A DNA stretch of 64,000 nt, from positions 99,469-163,468 of the forward strand of contig JAKSYS010000047.1 of assembly GCA_022925895.1 (NCBI GenBank). Direction: 5' to 3'. Made by a program: the position numbers and the translations under genes. The stretch comes from Fragilaria crotonensis. Its lineage: Eukaryota > Bacillariophyta > Fragilariophyceae > Fragilariales > Fragilariaceae. Under the pieces are notes generated by a model. That model made no database searches, had not been told where the DNA came from, and saw nothing but the letters and a program-made list of their open reading frames with translations. Shown here in pieces: positions 40,971-51,311 of the stretch (positions are counted from its first letter, which is position 1; every line of letters begins with the position of its first letter).

Positions 40971-42515
40971 GTGGCCACCGACAAATCCATCTGGGAGGCT
41001 TTTCGCTCAAGAAAAAGGATAAACATTGCTTCCGACGGAGGCCTCAGCAGCAACAAAGTTGGTACGTTCGGATGGACCATTGCCACCAACAAAGAGACTC
41101 TCTACACATGCTCAGGGCCAGTCGACGGACCACGTGACACATCATCTTCCACCAGGAGCGAACTCTGCGGCTACGCATCGGCCCTATTGCTGCTCACAAA
41201 CCTCGCAAAGACATGGAAAACACGCCATCGTTGCAAATTTCGATGGATCGTTGACAGCAAGGCCGCCATCCAACGAGTCCTACGCCATACACGAGGCAAC
41301 AAACGAAACAGAAAACAACCGGACGACCTCGACTTCATGACCATCATCATCGCGTGCACAAGTGAACTCAAACGGAACATAAAAATCTCATGGACGAAAG
41401 GCCACCAAGACGACCAATGCTCATATGAAAAACTCCCACTTAGAGCACGGCTCAACGTCGACGCTGATCGGCTCGCCACCCTCCACCGGCTACGAGGAAA
41501 ACTGAAATCAACCGAACACACTGACCACACGAACGAACAAAACATCTCAATATCAATCAACGGCGTCAGAATTCAAAGCCAGGTGGATTCATGCATCCGC
41601 TTCCATGTCAATGGATACCACCTGCGACACTTTATGCAATCCAAAAATAAATGGTCAAACGCAGTCTGGAAGGAGATCGATTTCGAAATGTTCGGATCCC
41701 ACTTTCGCTCTCTACCTCCACATCAGCAAATCTCCCACATGAAACACGTACACGATCAACAACCACTCGGGAAAAGACGCAACCGACAGGCGCCCATCCC
41801 TGACCCCATTCTCGAAAAGTGCCCATGCTGCAACCACCCAACAGAGGACAAGCAACATCTTCTCACATGTACCAAAAATCCCGAGGCCGAAGCCGCCATG
41901 GACACACTAAGGAAAACAATTCTCGCACAACACGACATACACCCCATCCGGTTTTTGCTGATCGAAGGGATCAAACACTGGATTGAACACCCTGACCGAC
42001 CTTTCCGTCCGAACGTTGAGCATTTCCCCCCGCACCTCCACGACTCTATCCACCAAGCAATCTCCTCCCAGGAACGGATTGGTTGGAAGCACCTACTCAA
42101 TGGTTTCCTCAGCACGGCCTGGCGCTCTCTCGCTCATCTGGATATGCTATCCGCCACAAAATCAGATCAACCCAAAGGACTCCAGAGACTCCGCACGAGC
42201 ATTTCCGCCATCCACATCTTCACACGCACTCTCTGGCTTGCTCGCAACTCAGTCCTACACGAAGAGACACAGACCAAAAATCTCAACACCGCTCGCACCG
42301 CAGAACAAGTCGAAGTATCCTACTACCACCAACGCCCCCAGCTACTACGCTTCGACGATCGACATCTATGCAATAGAAGCTTGAACAAACTCTTATCAGG
42401 GTCATCCTCAACACGACGCAGATGGCTACGACTCATCAAATCCTCCGTGCAACTCCATGCAATCGACGGCAAACGTCAGACAACCATACAAAGTTTTTTC
42501 CCCACAGTACGGTAA
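40971..42515 (+). CDS. LINE-B ORF2 C-terminus: RNase H and CCHC zinc motif
   Basis: Open over 514 codons; this is the end of ORF2, not a separate gene. RNase H with the full acidic set: NIASDGGL (Asp), TRSELCGYA (Glu), WIVDSKAA (Asp), TKGHQDD (His) and LNVDADRLA (Asp). After a spacer comes a C-terminal zinc motif CPCCNHPTEDKQHLLTC (C-x2-C...H...C, about 41818-41870), as in many LINE ORF2 tails where it helps target or template binding. A further conserved region (QERIGWKHLLNGFLSTAW) leads to the stop. LINE-D has the same order at 56300-57806. Confidence 0.87.
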   Translation: MATDKSIWEAFRSRKRINIASDGGLSSNKVGTFGWTIATNKETLYTCSGPVDGPRDTSSSTRSELCGYASALLLLTNLAKTWKTRHRCKFRWIVDSKAAIQRVLRHTRGNKRNRKQPDDLDFMTIIIACTSELKRNIKISWTKGHQDDQCSYEKLPLRARLNVDADRLATLHRLRGKLKSTEHTDHTNEQNISISINGVRIQSQVDSCIRFHVNGYHLRHFMQSKNKWSNAVWKEIDFEMFGSHFRSLPPHQQISHMKHVHDQQPLGKRRNRQAPIPDPILEKCPCCNHPTEDKQHLLTCTKNPEAEAAMDTLRKTILAQHDIHPIRFLLIEGIKHWIEHPDRPFRPNVEHFPPHLHDSIHQAISSQERIGWKHLLNGFLSTAWRSLAHLDMLSATKSDQPKGLQRLRTSISAIHIFTRTLWLARNSVLHEETQTKNLNTARTAEQVEVSYYHQRPQLLRFDDRHLCNRSLNKLLSGSSSTRRRWLRLIKSSVQLHAIDGKRQTTIQSFFPTVR

Positions 42516-42631
42516 CCAACCACAGCAGTAGTAATTAAGTTCTCGCGTGCTAACGCACGCCGGAACGGGGTACACTCTGGGAACCTCACGGTTCCTAGAC
42601 GGTGCTAACCCTCTATAATTAGGTTTTATAT
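42516..42631 (+). promoter_or_regulatory. LINE-B 3' UTR with twin hairpins
   Basis: Two perfect 6-bp stems with 4-nt loops: GCGTGC-TAAC-GCACGC (42545-42560, extended by gttc/gaac outside) and GGAACC-TCAC-GGTTCC (42580-42595). Then gctaaccctctataattaggttttat up to the target duplication. There is no poly(A) tail. Such 3' structures are recognised by the element's own RT in several LINE clades; that role is inferred here. Confidence 0.65.
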
Positions 42632-42647
42632 ACAATACGAAGTCCCA
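42632..42647 (+). repeat. 16-bp target-site duplication, right copy (LINE-B)
   Basis: Identical to 4882-4897; marks the 3' boundary of LINE-B. Confidence 0.9.
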
Positions 42648-43106
42648 GGAAATGACGACCAGACAACCTCGACAAAATCAGCAACTCAGTCTCTGGTTAC
42701 GCCGTCAATCCTATCTCACACTACTACGCGTCGACTGCAAGAACTCGAGGCTCTTTTTCGTAATCAACAAAATGCTATTGAAGCAAATGCTCAGATGGGA
42801 AAGCAAATGGATCAAGCCCTCCAGCAAACAATCACCACTCTTCAAGAAAACAGCGACAAACTGGTTCTCACTATGGAAAGGCAACAAGATACTCATGTAC
42901 AGCTAGTCGAACTAAGTTCACGAGTCTCTCGCTTGACAGATGTTCTGGACCGGATGGCGATTCAGATCGAAGCCTTAACTACAATTGCAGTTAACAATAA
43001 AAATCAACAAGCGACAAGCGAGAATCACGTTGAAGGAACCAGAAGACGATCCATTGAGGAAATGTCCCATCAAGCGGCCTCGGAAATGGACTGGGACAAT
43101 GTATGA
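42648..43106 (+). pseudogene. LINE-A ORF1, coiled-coil part after LINE-B
   Basis: Continues 4897 in frame: DDQTTSTKSATQS, RRLQELEALFRNQQ, then a coiled coil (MGKQMDQALQQTITTLQENS, LVLTMERQQDTHVQLVELSS) ending ASEMDWDNV with a stop at 43106. LINE-E 58480-58900 carries the aligned block (RRLNELEALFRRQQ, LTMERQQDSHVQIVEL), so LINE-A and LINE-E are one family. Beyond the stop another frame still shows SPNKKKSRQHQELSSVSAY (about 43185-43240), the counterpart of SPSKKKSRPLHDDMEEMSL in LINE-E, so the stop at 43106 reflects decay. Confidence 0.8.
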
Positions 43107-43797
43107 CTGAGAAACTGTCAAGCACAGGTTGGGACGCTCACACGCACGACTTTGGGAAAACATCAACCACAGATAAAGTACAGTCGCCAAACAAAAAGAA
43201 GTCAAGACAACACCAGGAACTCTCCAGTGTCAGTGCATATTTCATTCTTGCTACTGTGCAATCGTCTAATCGCGCACAGTCTACTATCTACAGTCGTTGA
43301 CATGCATGACGCATGTGCAACTCCGACTAGTTTAGCTTAAGGTCGATGTACTCCATCGGCTCACAACTTTAACTTAGCCTAAAACTATTACCTCCACTGC
43401 ATTCTTGCCGGTCTACGATCGTAAGGGTGAAGAGGTACAGTTGTTGCTTCGTCCCCATCTATAACTCACGACATCACTATCACCGACACCCTCGCCACTG
43501 CGCACTTCGTCGGATATCGCCGCTCTTCCGTTCATTGTGCTGTCGTGTTCTCCCTCTTCTGTTTCTGACGGTCTCGCACTAACTCGACTCCCAAGCGAGC
43601 CAACGTATGTGAAGCTGCCGTACTAGAGAGGGTCTCACAGGTTATGAGCCCAAACGTATACGATTGAATTCTGCGCCACTCGAATAAGTCTGCGTTCTCT
43701 CGTGTTCTTTGTGTCGTACGATACCAAGAACCACGTTACCACTCCGATTCGGAATCATCCATCCAGGACCGCATATTTCTGAAGACCTGATATTAAC
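43107..43797. other. End of LINE-A and presumed LINE-D 5' UTR
   Basis: Residual LINE-A ORF1 coding runs to about 43250. The rest has no coding signal and leads to the LINE-D ORF1 ATG at 43798, so it probably contains the LINE-D 5' UTR. Its exact start (somewhere 43255-43430) and a target duplication could not be found by eye. Confidence 0.4.
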
Positions 43798-45654
43798 ATG
43801 TCAGGCGCAGGGGAGCTCCGGCACGATGATGACTGTCTCGTTGTCACCATCGACATTGTGGACTGCCCAATGGCGGAAATCCCACTCACAGAAGTCTTCA
43901 ACGTCCTTACGAAGACACTTCTTGACAACTACCACGACGTGATCCCGATTCGGTCCTCCAACAACTCCAAGATACCACCTGGCTCTCGGAGGATTTGATA
44001 CCTTTGCTGACGGACTCTGGTTTCGGCATGTATCACGCCCGTGATCGCAATCACATCATCTCGTTGCGAAAGCCTGCATTGCAGCGCTTGATCAACCAGC
44101 GCCTCAAAGATCGCTCTCGTCCTTCGACCTCGTCCATGTCCCTGTCCTGATCCGTTTTCTTATGTCTGCGATCGACATCCGAAACCACCAGGATCCTCGG
44201 TTGCTTCCGATAGCGTACACGAGAGCCGTTCCGGCACTCCCGACGAGGAGGGCCGCCATCGGTAATCGACACATCCGTATATCGACACGCCACCTGTTCC
44301 CGCTACCACGGAAGAAGATCATCCCCGCCAAGTGTCAACGTCGATACTAGCGACGATCCTGTCATCACCGTCCCGACCTTTCGAGGACAACCGGTCGATA
44401 CCCGACCCACCGGTGGCCACGGGCCACCAATGGCCGCTGATCGCTTTCAGAGTCCACCCGACGCGGTCCCGCCTCGCCCGTTATTCAATTCCGCAGCGAC
44501 AAATCGTACGGGAACGTTGACCCGTACGCCTACTCGCATGCACCCTTTTTCAGCCGAAGTGACCTTCGGTGCCGAATCTTTTGAAGATTACATGTGCCAA
44601 TTCATGTGCTCGACGAGGAGGGCAACAGTCTAAGGTGCGATGCCGAGAACGGTGGGGACAATCAAAGGGCTCACCTCCTGGTGCCGGTAGAAAACCTGAA
44701 TCGCGCAAGACAAGCTCTCGCAATCTACAAAGAAAGCATCTCTCCGTTCAGCCTACGAGAAAACCACTTTGCGGAAAGAATCGCTCAAGCCCACCCAGCG
44801 GAGATTTACGTACCGACAGCGGCAGCAAACCACAATCTCAATCTAATCAAGGGCCTCAGCACAACTACCACGTGGGAAAACGCACCCTCCATCCATCCGG
44901 CAACCTCCAAACAACACATCACCGACACCAACATATCGACCACCAAGCATGGAATCCCAGACCAAACGATATTCGGACACTGCACAAAGAGAGTTTCCAG
45001 ATTTGACCCCTCGATTCCAAACAAAGAAGGATACACAGCAACGGTTAGAAAGCACCACTCAACAATCCATGACGGACACAAGCACCACAAACTCACTCAT
45101 GACTAAGTCGCTGGCGACTCAACAACGTTTCCACGAATTGGGAAAGCGTTATTCGACAACAGAACATTGACATCCGAGCACATCAGGCGGCTTTCCTCGC
45201 CGTGAACACACGTTTTGACGATCTAGAAGAACGAGTGATCACTACGATGACCTTCTGTAAAGATACATCACAGAATGTTCTGGAACTCCGGAAAGAAACA
45301 AATGAAAACATTCTGGGCATGAGACAGGAAGCATCTGCACAGGCTGCCGAATTTCGACAAACGTTTGCTCATTTAACTAAGATGATGACATCTCTGGCAG
45401 GCTCCTCCGGCTCAACAGATGCTGACGAAGACGATTCCACTGCATCAAGCGATCAATCCGACAACATGTCGGTACAATCTTTGGACACAACAAAACATGG
45501 CACCTCGCCAAGAAAACAGAAAGGGAAAAGGAGGCGACAAAACCGAAACCTCGACTCTATCACAAAGAACCACAATCCCAAACCCGATCAGGATCCAAGT
45601 GCACATACAAAGAAAATAGCACACCTGACGAAGGGGAGACATAATGACCGATAA
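43798..45654 (+). pseudogene. LINE-D ORF1 (several frameshifts)
   Basis: Opens at ATG 43798 (MSGAGELRHDDDCLVVTIDIVDCPM). Later frames: TWLSEDLIPLLTDSGFG near 44000, then MPIHVLDEEGNSLRCDAENGG (44594) with NQRAHLLVPVENLNRARQAL, aligning to the LINE-B block CDVVNGGHDQKANLLVPS, and HPAEIYVPT. The coiled coil is at 45205-45400 (MNTRFDDLEERVITTMTF, RKETNENILGMRQEA). A Ser/Asp-rich and Lys/Arg-rich tail ends at 45654. The ORF2 candidate start ATG 45645 lies inside this end (ATAATGACC), so the ORFs overlap slightly as in LINE-E. Confidence 0.65.
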
Positions 45655-46796
45655 CATGACGGGAGACACCTTCAGGACATGAGGCCGACGACGGAAACAC
45701 AAGAAGTAACTATAACACAAAATCTCAGCAATCAAACAAATGTTCATATCAATCGTACTACAACTAATACTGACACCATACCCAATCTAAGACCGGGTCG
45801 CAACCACAATCGGAAAACTGACACCATCGACGTACACAGCTCCTCGGCGATTCACACCTCGAAAAGACGACAAAGATATACGGATCTTCTTTCAAAATGT
45901 TAAGGGACTTACATACAGCTTCACAGGAGAGGACTACGACTACTATATGACAAGCACACAGGCTATCGGTGCCGATATAATGGTATGGCTGAAACAAACA
46001 CTGCATGGCAACATCATCATCTCAGAACGCTGTTTTCCTCAGAGCAGGCAAACACTTTGGAACGGCAAAAGTCTCATTCGGCTTTCCCACAGAGGCTATC
46101 GATGCGGTGCCCGAAGGAAACATTCCAATCGGGTGGATCAATCTGTCCACTAGAACCTGGTGCCCATGTCGCACGGAGAACACATACTGACCCTACCGGT
46201 CTCGGCAGATGGTGTGGCCACACATTTGCGGGAAAAGCAAATACATTCCTCTCCATCATAACAGCATACAGTTTGCACAGGCTCGATTAGCACCTCACCA
46301 GTGGGGAGCGCTTTCAATCGGACAGACATCTCAGGCGATCTCAAAACCTCACGGCTCCCGACCACGAAAGATCATGATCACGGACCTTATCTCGGCGATC
46401 ACACATCTCCAACAATCAGGACATTCCATCATCCTTATGCTCGACTCAAACGCCCAGATAACAGGCGATCTTGATCTTCAACGCCTGCAACGAAATTGCG
46501 ACCTCCACGACCTTCACGAGAAACATCCAGCCCCTTCAACCTATATCGGCTCAGAGGCACGGAGGATAGACCATATGTTCGGATGCTCTCAATTCCTACA
46601 GGCGATGACGCGCTCCGGTTCCTTGTCATATCTGGACGGTCCACAATCCGATCACAGGGGCCTGTTTGTAGACATAGATCCCAACACGATACTGGGCCAA
46701 CCCCTGACAAAGCAGAATATCGAATCTCCACGATCGCGATCACTTAAGTCCGGAAACCCAGAACTGGTGGAAGCATATCATGCGGCAATGAAACAG
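45655..46796 (+). pseudogene. LINE-D ORF2 endonuclease part
   Basis: APE-type endonuclease in three frames: RIFFQNVKGLTYSFTGED (about 45880-45935), MAETNTAWQHHHLR (45985, Glu), TGLGRWCGHTFAG (about 46198-46235), MLDSNAQITGD (Asp-x-Asn, about 46440), STYIGSEARRIDHMFG (about 46538-46580) and QSDHRGLFVDI (about 46645). The last frame runs into the left Copia LTR at codon CAG (46794-46796) and resumes in the same frame at 53338 (TATTACAAG) once the Copia and one target copy are removed. Confidence 0.8.
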
Positions 46797-47014
46797 TGTT
46801 AATCCTACAAGTAGATCATCCTTGCAGGAAAGCATGTCTTGATTCAGTTATGAATTATCTAAAACATAGAAAAGTGAGCATTACCTTGTTCGGAGTCATC
46901 CTTCAATCCCGAGTCGTACTGTGCAGATGTAGTACCGTATAATGGTACTTGATACTTGATACATGATTCATAGCATCCTGAATGATACAGTACCGGTAGC
47001 TTGTAATATCAACA
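46797..47014 (-). repeat. Copia 3' LTR
   Basis: 218 bp, identical to 53116-53333. Contains a small internal repeat tacttgatacttgatac. Confidence 0.92.
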
Positions 47015-47197
47015 GTCCCCGCGACTCTGAATTAAGTTCCTGAATCAGAGGCGAATCACACTTCCTGAACCGATCGACAGAGGCCCCGGCTACGTCGTTA
47101 ACATATATAACCCTGCGACGGTCACCTACTGTTTTCGATGGACAGTTACCATTATATCGCGACTACCCAATTCGTGTCCCCGGGTGTTGGTCGTCGA

Positions 47198-47700
47198 TTA
47201 CCAGAGTATGTTATGCAACAACTCCTTCATCTTCGGTCCTGGCATTAACTTTGTCAAGATATCTGCCAAGTTCGTCTGTGTGTTTTCTTTTGCCACCCTG
47301 ATGGTCCCGGCAGCAATCGCTTCGCGTACGCGGTGAAAGTTAATTGCAGCGTGCTTCTTCTTGAGTGTCGATTCAGGTCGGGAATTAGTCACAACTGCCG
47401 AATTATCACAAAACACGGAGCATTCCTCGGTTAGCGGAACACCCATCATCCGCAGTTTGTAACGTAGTCCCTCTATCATCTCAATCGATAGTCGCATTGC
47501 AAGTAACTCTGAACCATACGTAGACGCCTCGACCGTATTCTGCCTCTTGGAAAACCAAAGTATCGGCGCTCGATTAACGAATATTAAGATCCCTGAATGT
47601 GACCTCCTTGTCTCTCTACACCCTGCGTGGTCAGCATCCACGAAACATGACATTGTGACATCCTTTCCACGTGGCGTCGGCATGTTTTCGGGTATTGCTT
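47198..47700 (-). pseudogene. Copia RNase H
   Basis: Ty1/Copia-type RNase H at the end of pol. Motifs: MSCFVDADHAGCRETRRSHSG split at its usual place (Asp-Ala-Asp-His-Ala-Gly), APILWFSKRQNTVEAST, YGSELLAM (Glu), VFCDNSAVV (Asp), HAAINFHRVREA and LADILTKLMPGPK near the stop at 47198. It joins the RT frame only after a one-base shift near 47720 (DWSS then FYPDAAEAIPEN). C-terminal residues are complete; about 180 bases of 3' UTR separate it from the LTR. Confidence 0.85.
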
Positions 47701-48931
47701 CGGCTGCGTCGGGGTAGAACTCGACCAGTCACATTTGACGAATCGCTCACCTCGGAATGTCGGGATCGTATCGTCGAACACCATTGTCGATCTCGGATGA
47801 TGCTTTAAGTATGCAAAAATATGGAAGACTTGTTCTAAATGTCCTTGTCGTGCCGATACCAAGTACCGCGACATTAACGACACCGGCATCAAAACATCAA
47901 TCCTCCCAATTTCGCAAATCCATCTGAGGACGCCAATCAAACCTTGATAGTAGTTCAATTGTTTGCTCCCCAACTCCGCTGAAAGGTCTAACTCAGGCCG
48001 GTATCCACTTGCCAGCGGAGTCTTTGCATTTGGCAACAGTCTGAGATCGGCATCTTCAAGTTCCTTTTCCAGGTCGGCGATCGCCTTCTTCACGTATGAA
48101 GTTGACTCGAACGCCCACCGCACCTTATCGGGCTCGTCAGAATCTGGGATACGGAATTTCTTTATGTCAACGCCCAAATAAGTATCTGGTTCTTTAATGC
48201 TCCCGGGCTTCAAGGTAAAACGCTGTCCCAGGGCATCCATAAAGCCCTCCGGATCTATTCCTTGAAAAATCAAGTCGTCCACGTACGATATGACGTACTC
48301 GTAGACTTTGTCCCCGTTCGGTTTGACCGCCGCTTTCATCCACAGATCAGGGTCAGCTTTCGACGACGCGAAGCCCAGTTCCCTTAAATTCTTAGCCAAG
48401 TAGTCGCGAAACGATCTTCCGCTCGATCTTAAGCCATAGAGAGCTTTCGCGATTATAGCTCTTTTACCATTGTACTCAGGTCCTAATTGATCAGTAAACT
48501 TAGTCCACACCTTTTCCTTATTCGGTGCCGCCAGGTAAGCATTTTGAATATCACACGACAAGAGGTCTAAATCGTTGAGAGCGGCCAAGAGGAAGAAGAG
48601 TCTCACCGTATCTCTGCTCACGACAGACGCAAACGTTTGTTCCTTCGTTGCCTCGGTCATATTGCCTCGCGCTACCAATCTGGCCTTTCTAGTAAGGTCC
48701 ATTTTGATGTCGAAGACAAAATATGTATCAACGAACTCGTACCCAGGTGGAACTTTTGTGTCGTCGTCTTCGATAAACTCGAATGCAGGGAAAACGTTCC
48801 GAATCTCTTTTTCGATCGCCTTCGTCCAGAAATCCGTTCCCGTTCTCTTGTCGATCGCTAACGCATGGGCGACACTTTTCGGGAGTTCTAATCCGTATTT
48901 GTGTGAAACCGACCAATATTTCGACTTGACC
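47701..48931 (-). pseudogene. Copia reverse transcriptase
   Basis: Starts after the integrase with KYWSVSHKYGLELPKSVAHA and FWTKAIEKEIRNVFPAFEF. Then KMDLTRKARLVARGNMTE, FASVVSRDTVRLFF, LSCDIQNAYLAAP (motif A Asp), KALYGLRSSGRSFRDYL (motif B) and VISYVDDLIFQGIDPEGF (YVDD, motif C, about 48300), followed by NYYQGLIGVLRWICEIGRID. The core is open for about 370 codons to 47584. A T7 run at 48932-48938 shifts the frame between integrase and RT. Confidence 0.9.
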
Positions 48932-50985
48932 TTTTTTTAGAATCCTTTCTCGTTTCTTGAGTACAAATGGAACCCACCATCGGAACGCTGGTTCGTTTGA
49001 CAGGTTGTTTGTAACGGCGTAGTCGGCAACTTGAACTGGGTAAGAGTCCTTTAAATCTGCCAGCGGTACCCAAGTACTGGAACCGTCTTTCCATTCGACT
49101 AATAGGCGCCAGCCCTTTGTCGTTCTCTTTGGTTTCGGTCCAGTCTTGGTAGAGTAGTACGCCTCGTCCTCTCGTAGCGCACTATGACTCTTTTCGTGGT
49201 CAACGATCTCCTGCATCACTTGCAAGCGTCGACCATCGTCATCTATTTGCGAGTATAAACACTCAGCAATTAGATTCGCAGTGTATGTCTCCTCCGTCCC
49301 GTCCTCGAAACACACAAGGTATTCGCGGGAATCCAATAAAGGATTTGGGTTTGACGATCCAATTGGCTTTCCGTCATGATCTCTTTTTCGGCTTTTCACG
49401 GTGCCGCGAAGGATATCTCCGCCGCGGTCGGTTACTATCTCAGCAGTTAAGTACTGATCAAAAGCCTCCGGGGTATAATCATCAGCGTCGGAGCGTCGGA
49501 ATTCTCCTCCGTCCTCCGTTGCGTCATTCAAGTCCCCGAAGATGTCAACCAGGGGAAACTGATTTTCACCAAGCTCTTCCGCCACCTCCTCGTTTGTCCG
49601 CTTATCCCCTATCTTCTCTTCTATCGATTCCAACAATTCCGCGATCTCCTCCCTTCGATCTGCACGTTCATCAGGTGTTAGGGCCCAGAACGTGCTCCTC
49701 ACGATTGGCTTTGCCGACTTCGGTAACAGGAACGCTGCGTCCCCGCCACCATAATCTTCTGCTGGCCCTAACCAGCATGCCAACTTCCGCTCGTTGTCAT
49801 TGTCGAGGTAAGAAATAACTTCGTACCAACCATGCATAACGTAGAGCGAAATATCTGGTGTCCACCCATGGACCTGTTCGAAGGCAGAGCGTCCTTGTAG
49901 ATCCGGATGTGTCCCCGCAACGAAGGATCTGATCCTTGCGCAAAGGTTGACGAGATAATTCCAGAGTCTTCTTGGTGATCGCGTCTTGTCTTGGAATCTT
50001 CGGATCATCCTCTTCAACTCTCTGATGTCCAATTCAGCCTTGTTCTGAAACGGTGAATAGGGTTCCGTGTACTTCGGATCAATTGAATACTTCGGATCCT
50101 CTTCTTCCACTCGCCCCATCCTTCCATTGTGGCGTCGTTATCGCACAACAATACTTGGAATTCCCACTTTCTTGACAAAATCATCTAGCGCATAGATTGA
50201 CTCGTTCTTACGCTCCATCGGGTAAGCCTTCGTGTATCCCCGGCCATTCCCAATAATGTGAGCATATCGTTGCGAATCAATTGATTTGATCTTCGGTTCC
50301 ATTATGTCGGCGTAAAACATCCCCTCAACCTTGATAGCGCAGATGTGCCATCTGAGTTTTAAAACGTCGCGTCGCTGGATTCGGTATCGACCGGATTCCT
50401 TGTTGTGGTCACCTTCAAGGAGTTCTTTGCCGTCTCTAATCCAACCATCCAGCGTCGTGCCACATTTTCTGGGGTTACATCGGAAGTCACATCTCCAGTT
50501 CGTATCGCCGCAATGCCAATCTCCTCCGAGCTCGCATCCGCTGTCGTCGTAAGTGCTGCGACCCTTCGCAGTATCGGGTCGGTCTGATTCAGCAGATTTA
50601 CTTCGTTTGCGATTTGCATTTCGAAGGGGAACTGGCTCGCTGCAAGAACCTGCATGCAACTCTTGATCTTCTGTTTCGTTGCCTTGGAGTGTAGGACCTT
50701 CAAGCGCCTTGCTCGCAAGTTCGTAATCTCCTCTTCGTCTTCGGAGTCCAACACATCCTCCTCCGCGAGCGAGAGCGCGAAGGTGTGGGGGAATCCACTC
50801 AACGTCGGAGGTGAGTTCGACATGCAGGGCAGTATTATCAAGCTCGTCTTGGGTTGGGGGTCTCGAATCAAAGCCGGCAACAACTCCTTCGAGGGTAAAA
50901 GGGATTCGTAGGGGTTCGGACGGAACGAGAATACCGAATATCGAGTCAGGTGCATGTTGCCTGTGTCGTTCGTCGACGTGGACAT
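48932..50985 (-). pseudogene. Copia integrase (with chromodomain-like C-terminus)
   Basis: Inserts the cDNA. Pre-integrase: TPENVARRWMVGLETAKNS (about 50470-50420). Core in a second frame: MFYADIMEPKIKSI (first Asp, about 50315), SIVV then DNDATMEGWG after a one-base shift (second Asp, about 50130), and EPYSPFQNKAELDIRELKR (Glu, about 50050). The C-terminal region 50119-48937 contains GRSAFEQVHGWTPDIS, an acidic linker, REYLVCFEDGTEETY and GWRLLVEWKDGSSTWVPLAD near the end, which looks chromodomain-like. A zinc HHCC module is not clear. Three frames in total. Confidence 0.82.
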
Positions 50986-51002
50986 CGTTGTCCCGGAGCT
51001 GG

Positions 51003-51311
51003 TTAGGGGGAAAGTAACGAAAATGGTAAGGAGTCTCCGAAGTAAAGAGCTTCGTTAATGATTATCACATACGTGGCCCCGGAAGTCGGACAATCGTAGG
51101 CCGTTGCAACCGTTGCGATAGGAATCTGCTTCGACGGGTAATCAGGCGAATAAGCCTCGACCTCAGCTGATCTCCCGGTATACTCGAGAACCACGCAATT
51201 ACTTCCTGCCACGCATGTGTCGGCGTGAGAGTCCATCTCGCACCGACCCGAACGATGACACTCTCCGTGTATTGCATTGTAATCCACTGAGTATACCTCC
51301 CGCGAAACCAT
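51003..51311 (-). pseudogene. Copia aspartic protease
   Basis: Processes gag-pol. RCEMDSHADTCVAGSNCVVLE carries the catalytic Asp in a DSHADT motif in place of the more usual D(S/T)GA, a form I associate with diatom Copia elements. SGATYVIIINEALYFGD is the flap and C-terminal strand region. The segment is open, but the connections to gag (upstream) and to the pre-integrase (downstream) need frame changes. Confidence 0.75.

Larger units (their letters stand above)
4898..42631 (+). mobile_element. LINE-B: non-LTR retrotransposon, expanded by nested insertions
   Basis: Bounded by a perfect 16-bp target duplication. The intact element would be a 94-bp 5' UTR, ORF1, a short spacer, ORF2 (endonuclease, RT, RNase H, CCHC) and a hairpin-containing 3' UTR without poly(A). 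It is expanded to about 37.7 kb by a 2.8-kb duplication containing LINE-C and by YR-2, which itself holds a DNA transposon. The full 5' end plus target duplication show a complete target-primed insertion. ORF1 is recovered almost completely from the two 2.8-kb copies; ORF2 carries several single-base frameshifts. Confidence 0.85.

Noticed and set aside
47100-47160. Possible tRNA or small RNA in GC-rich stretches near the Copia 3' end
   Set aside because: No cloverleaf or known RNA motif could be folded by eye; the stretch is Copia 3' UTR.
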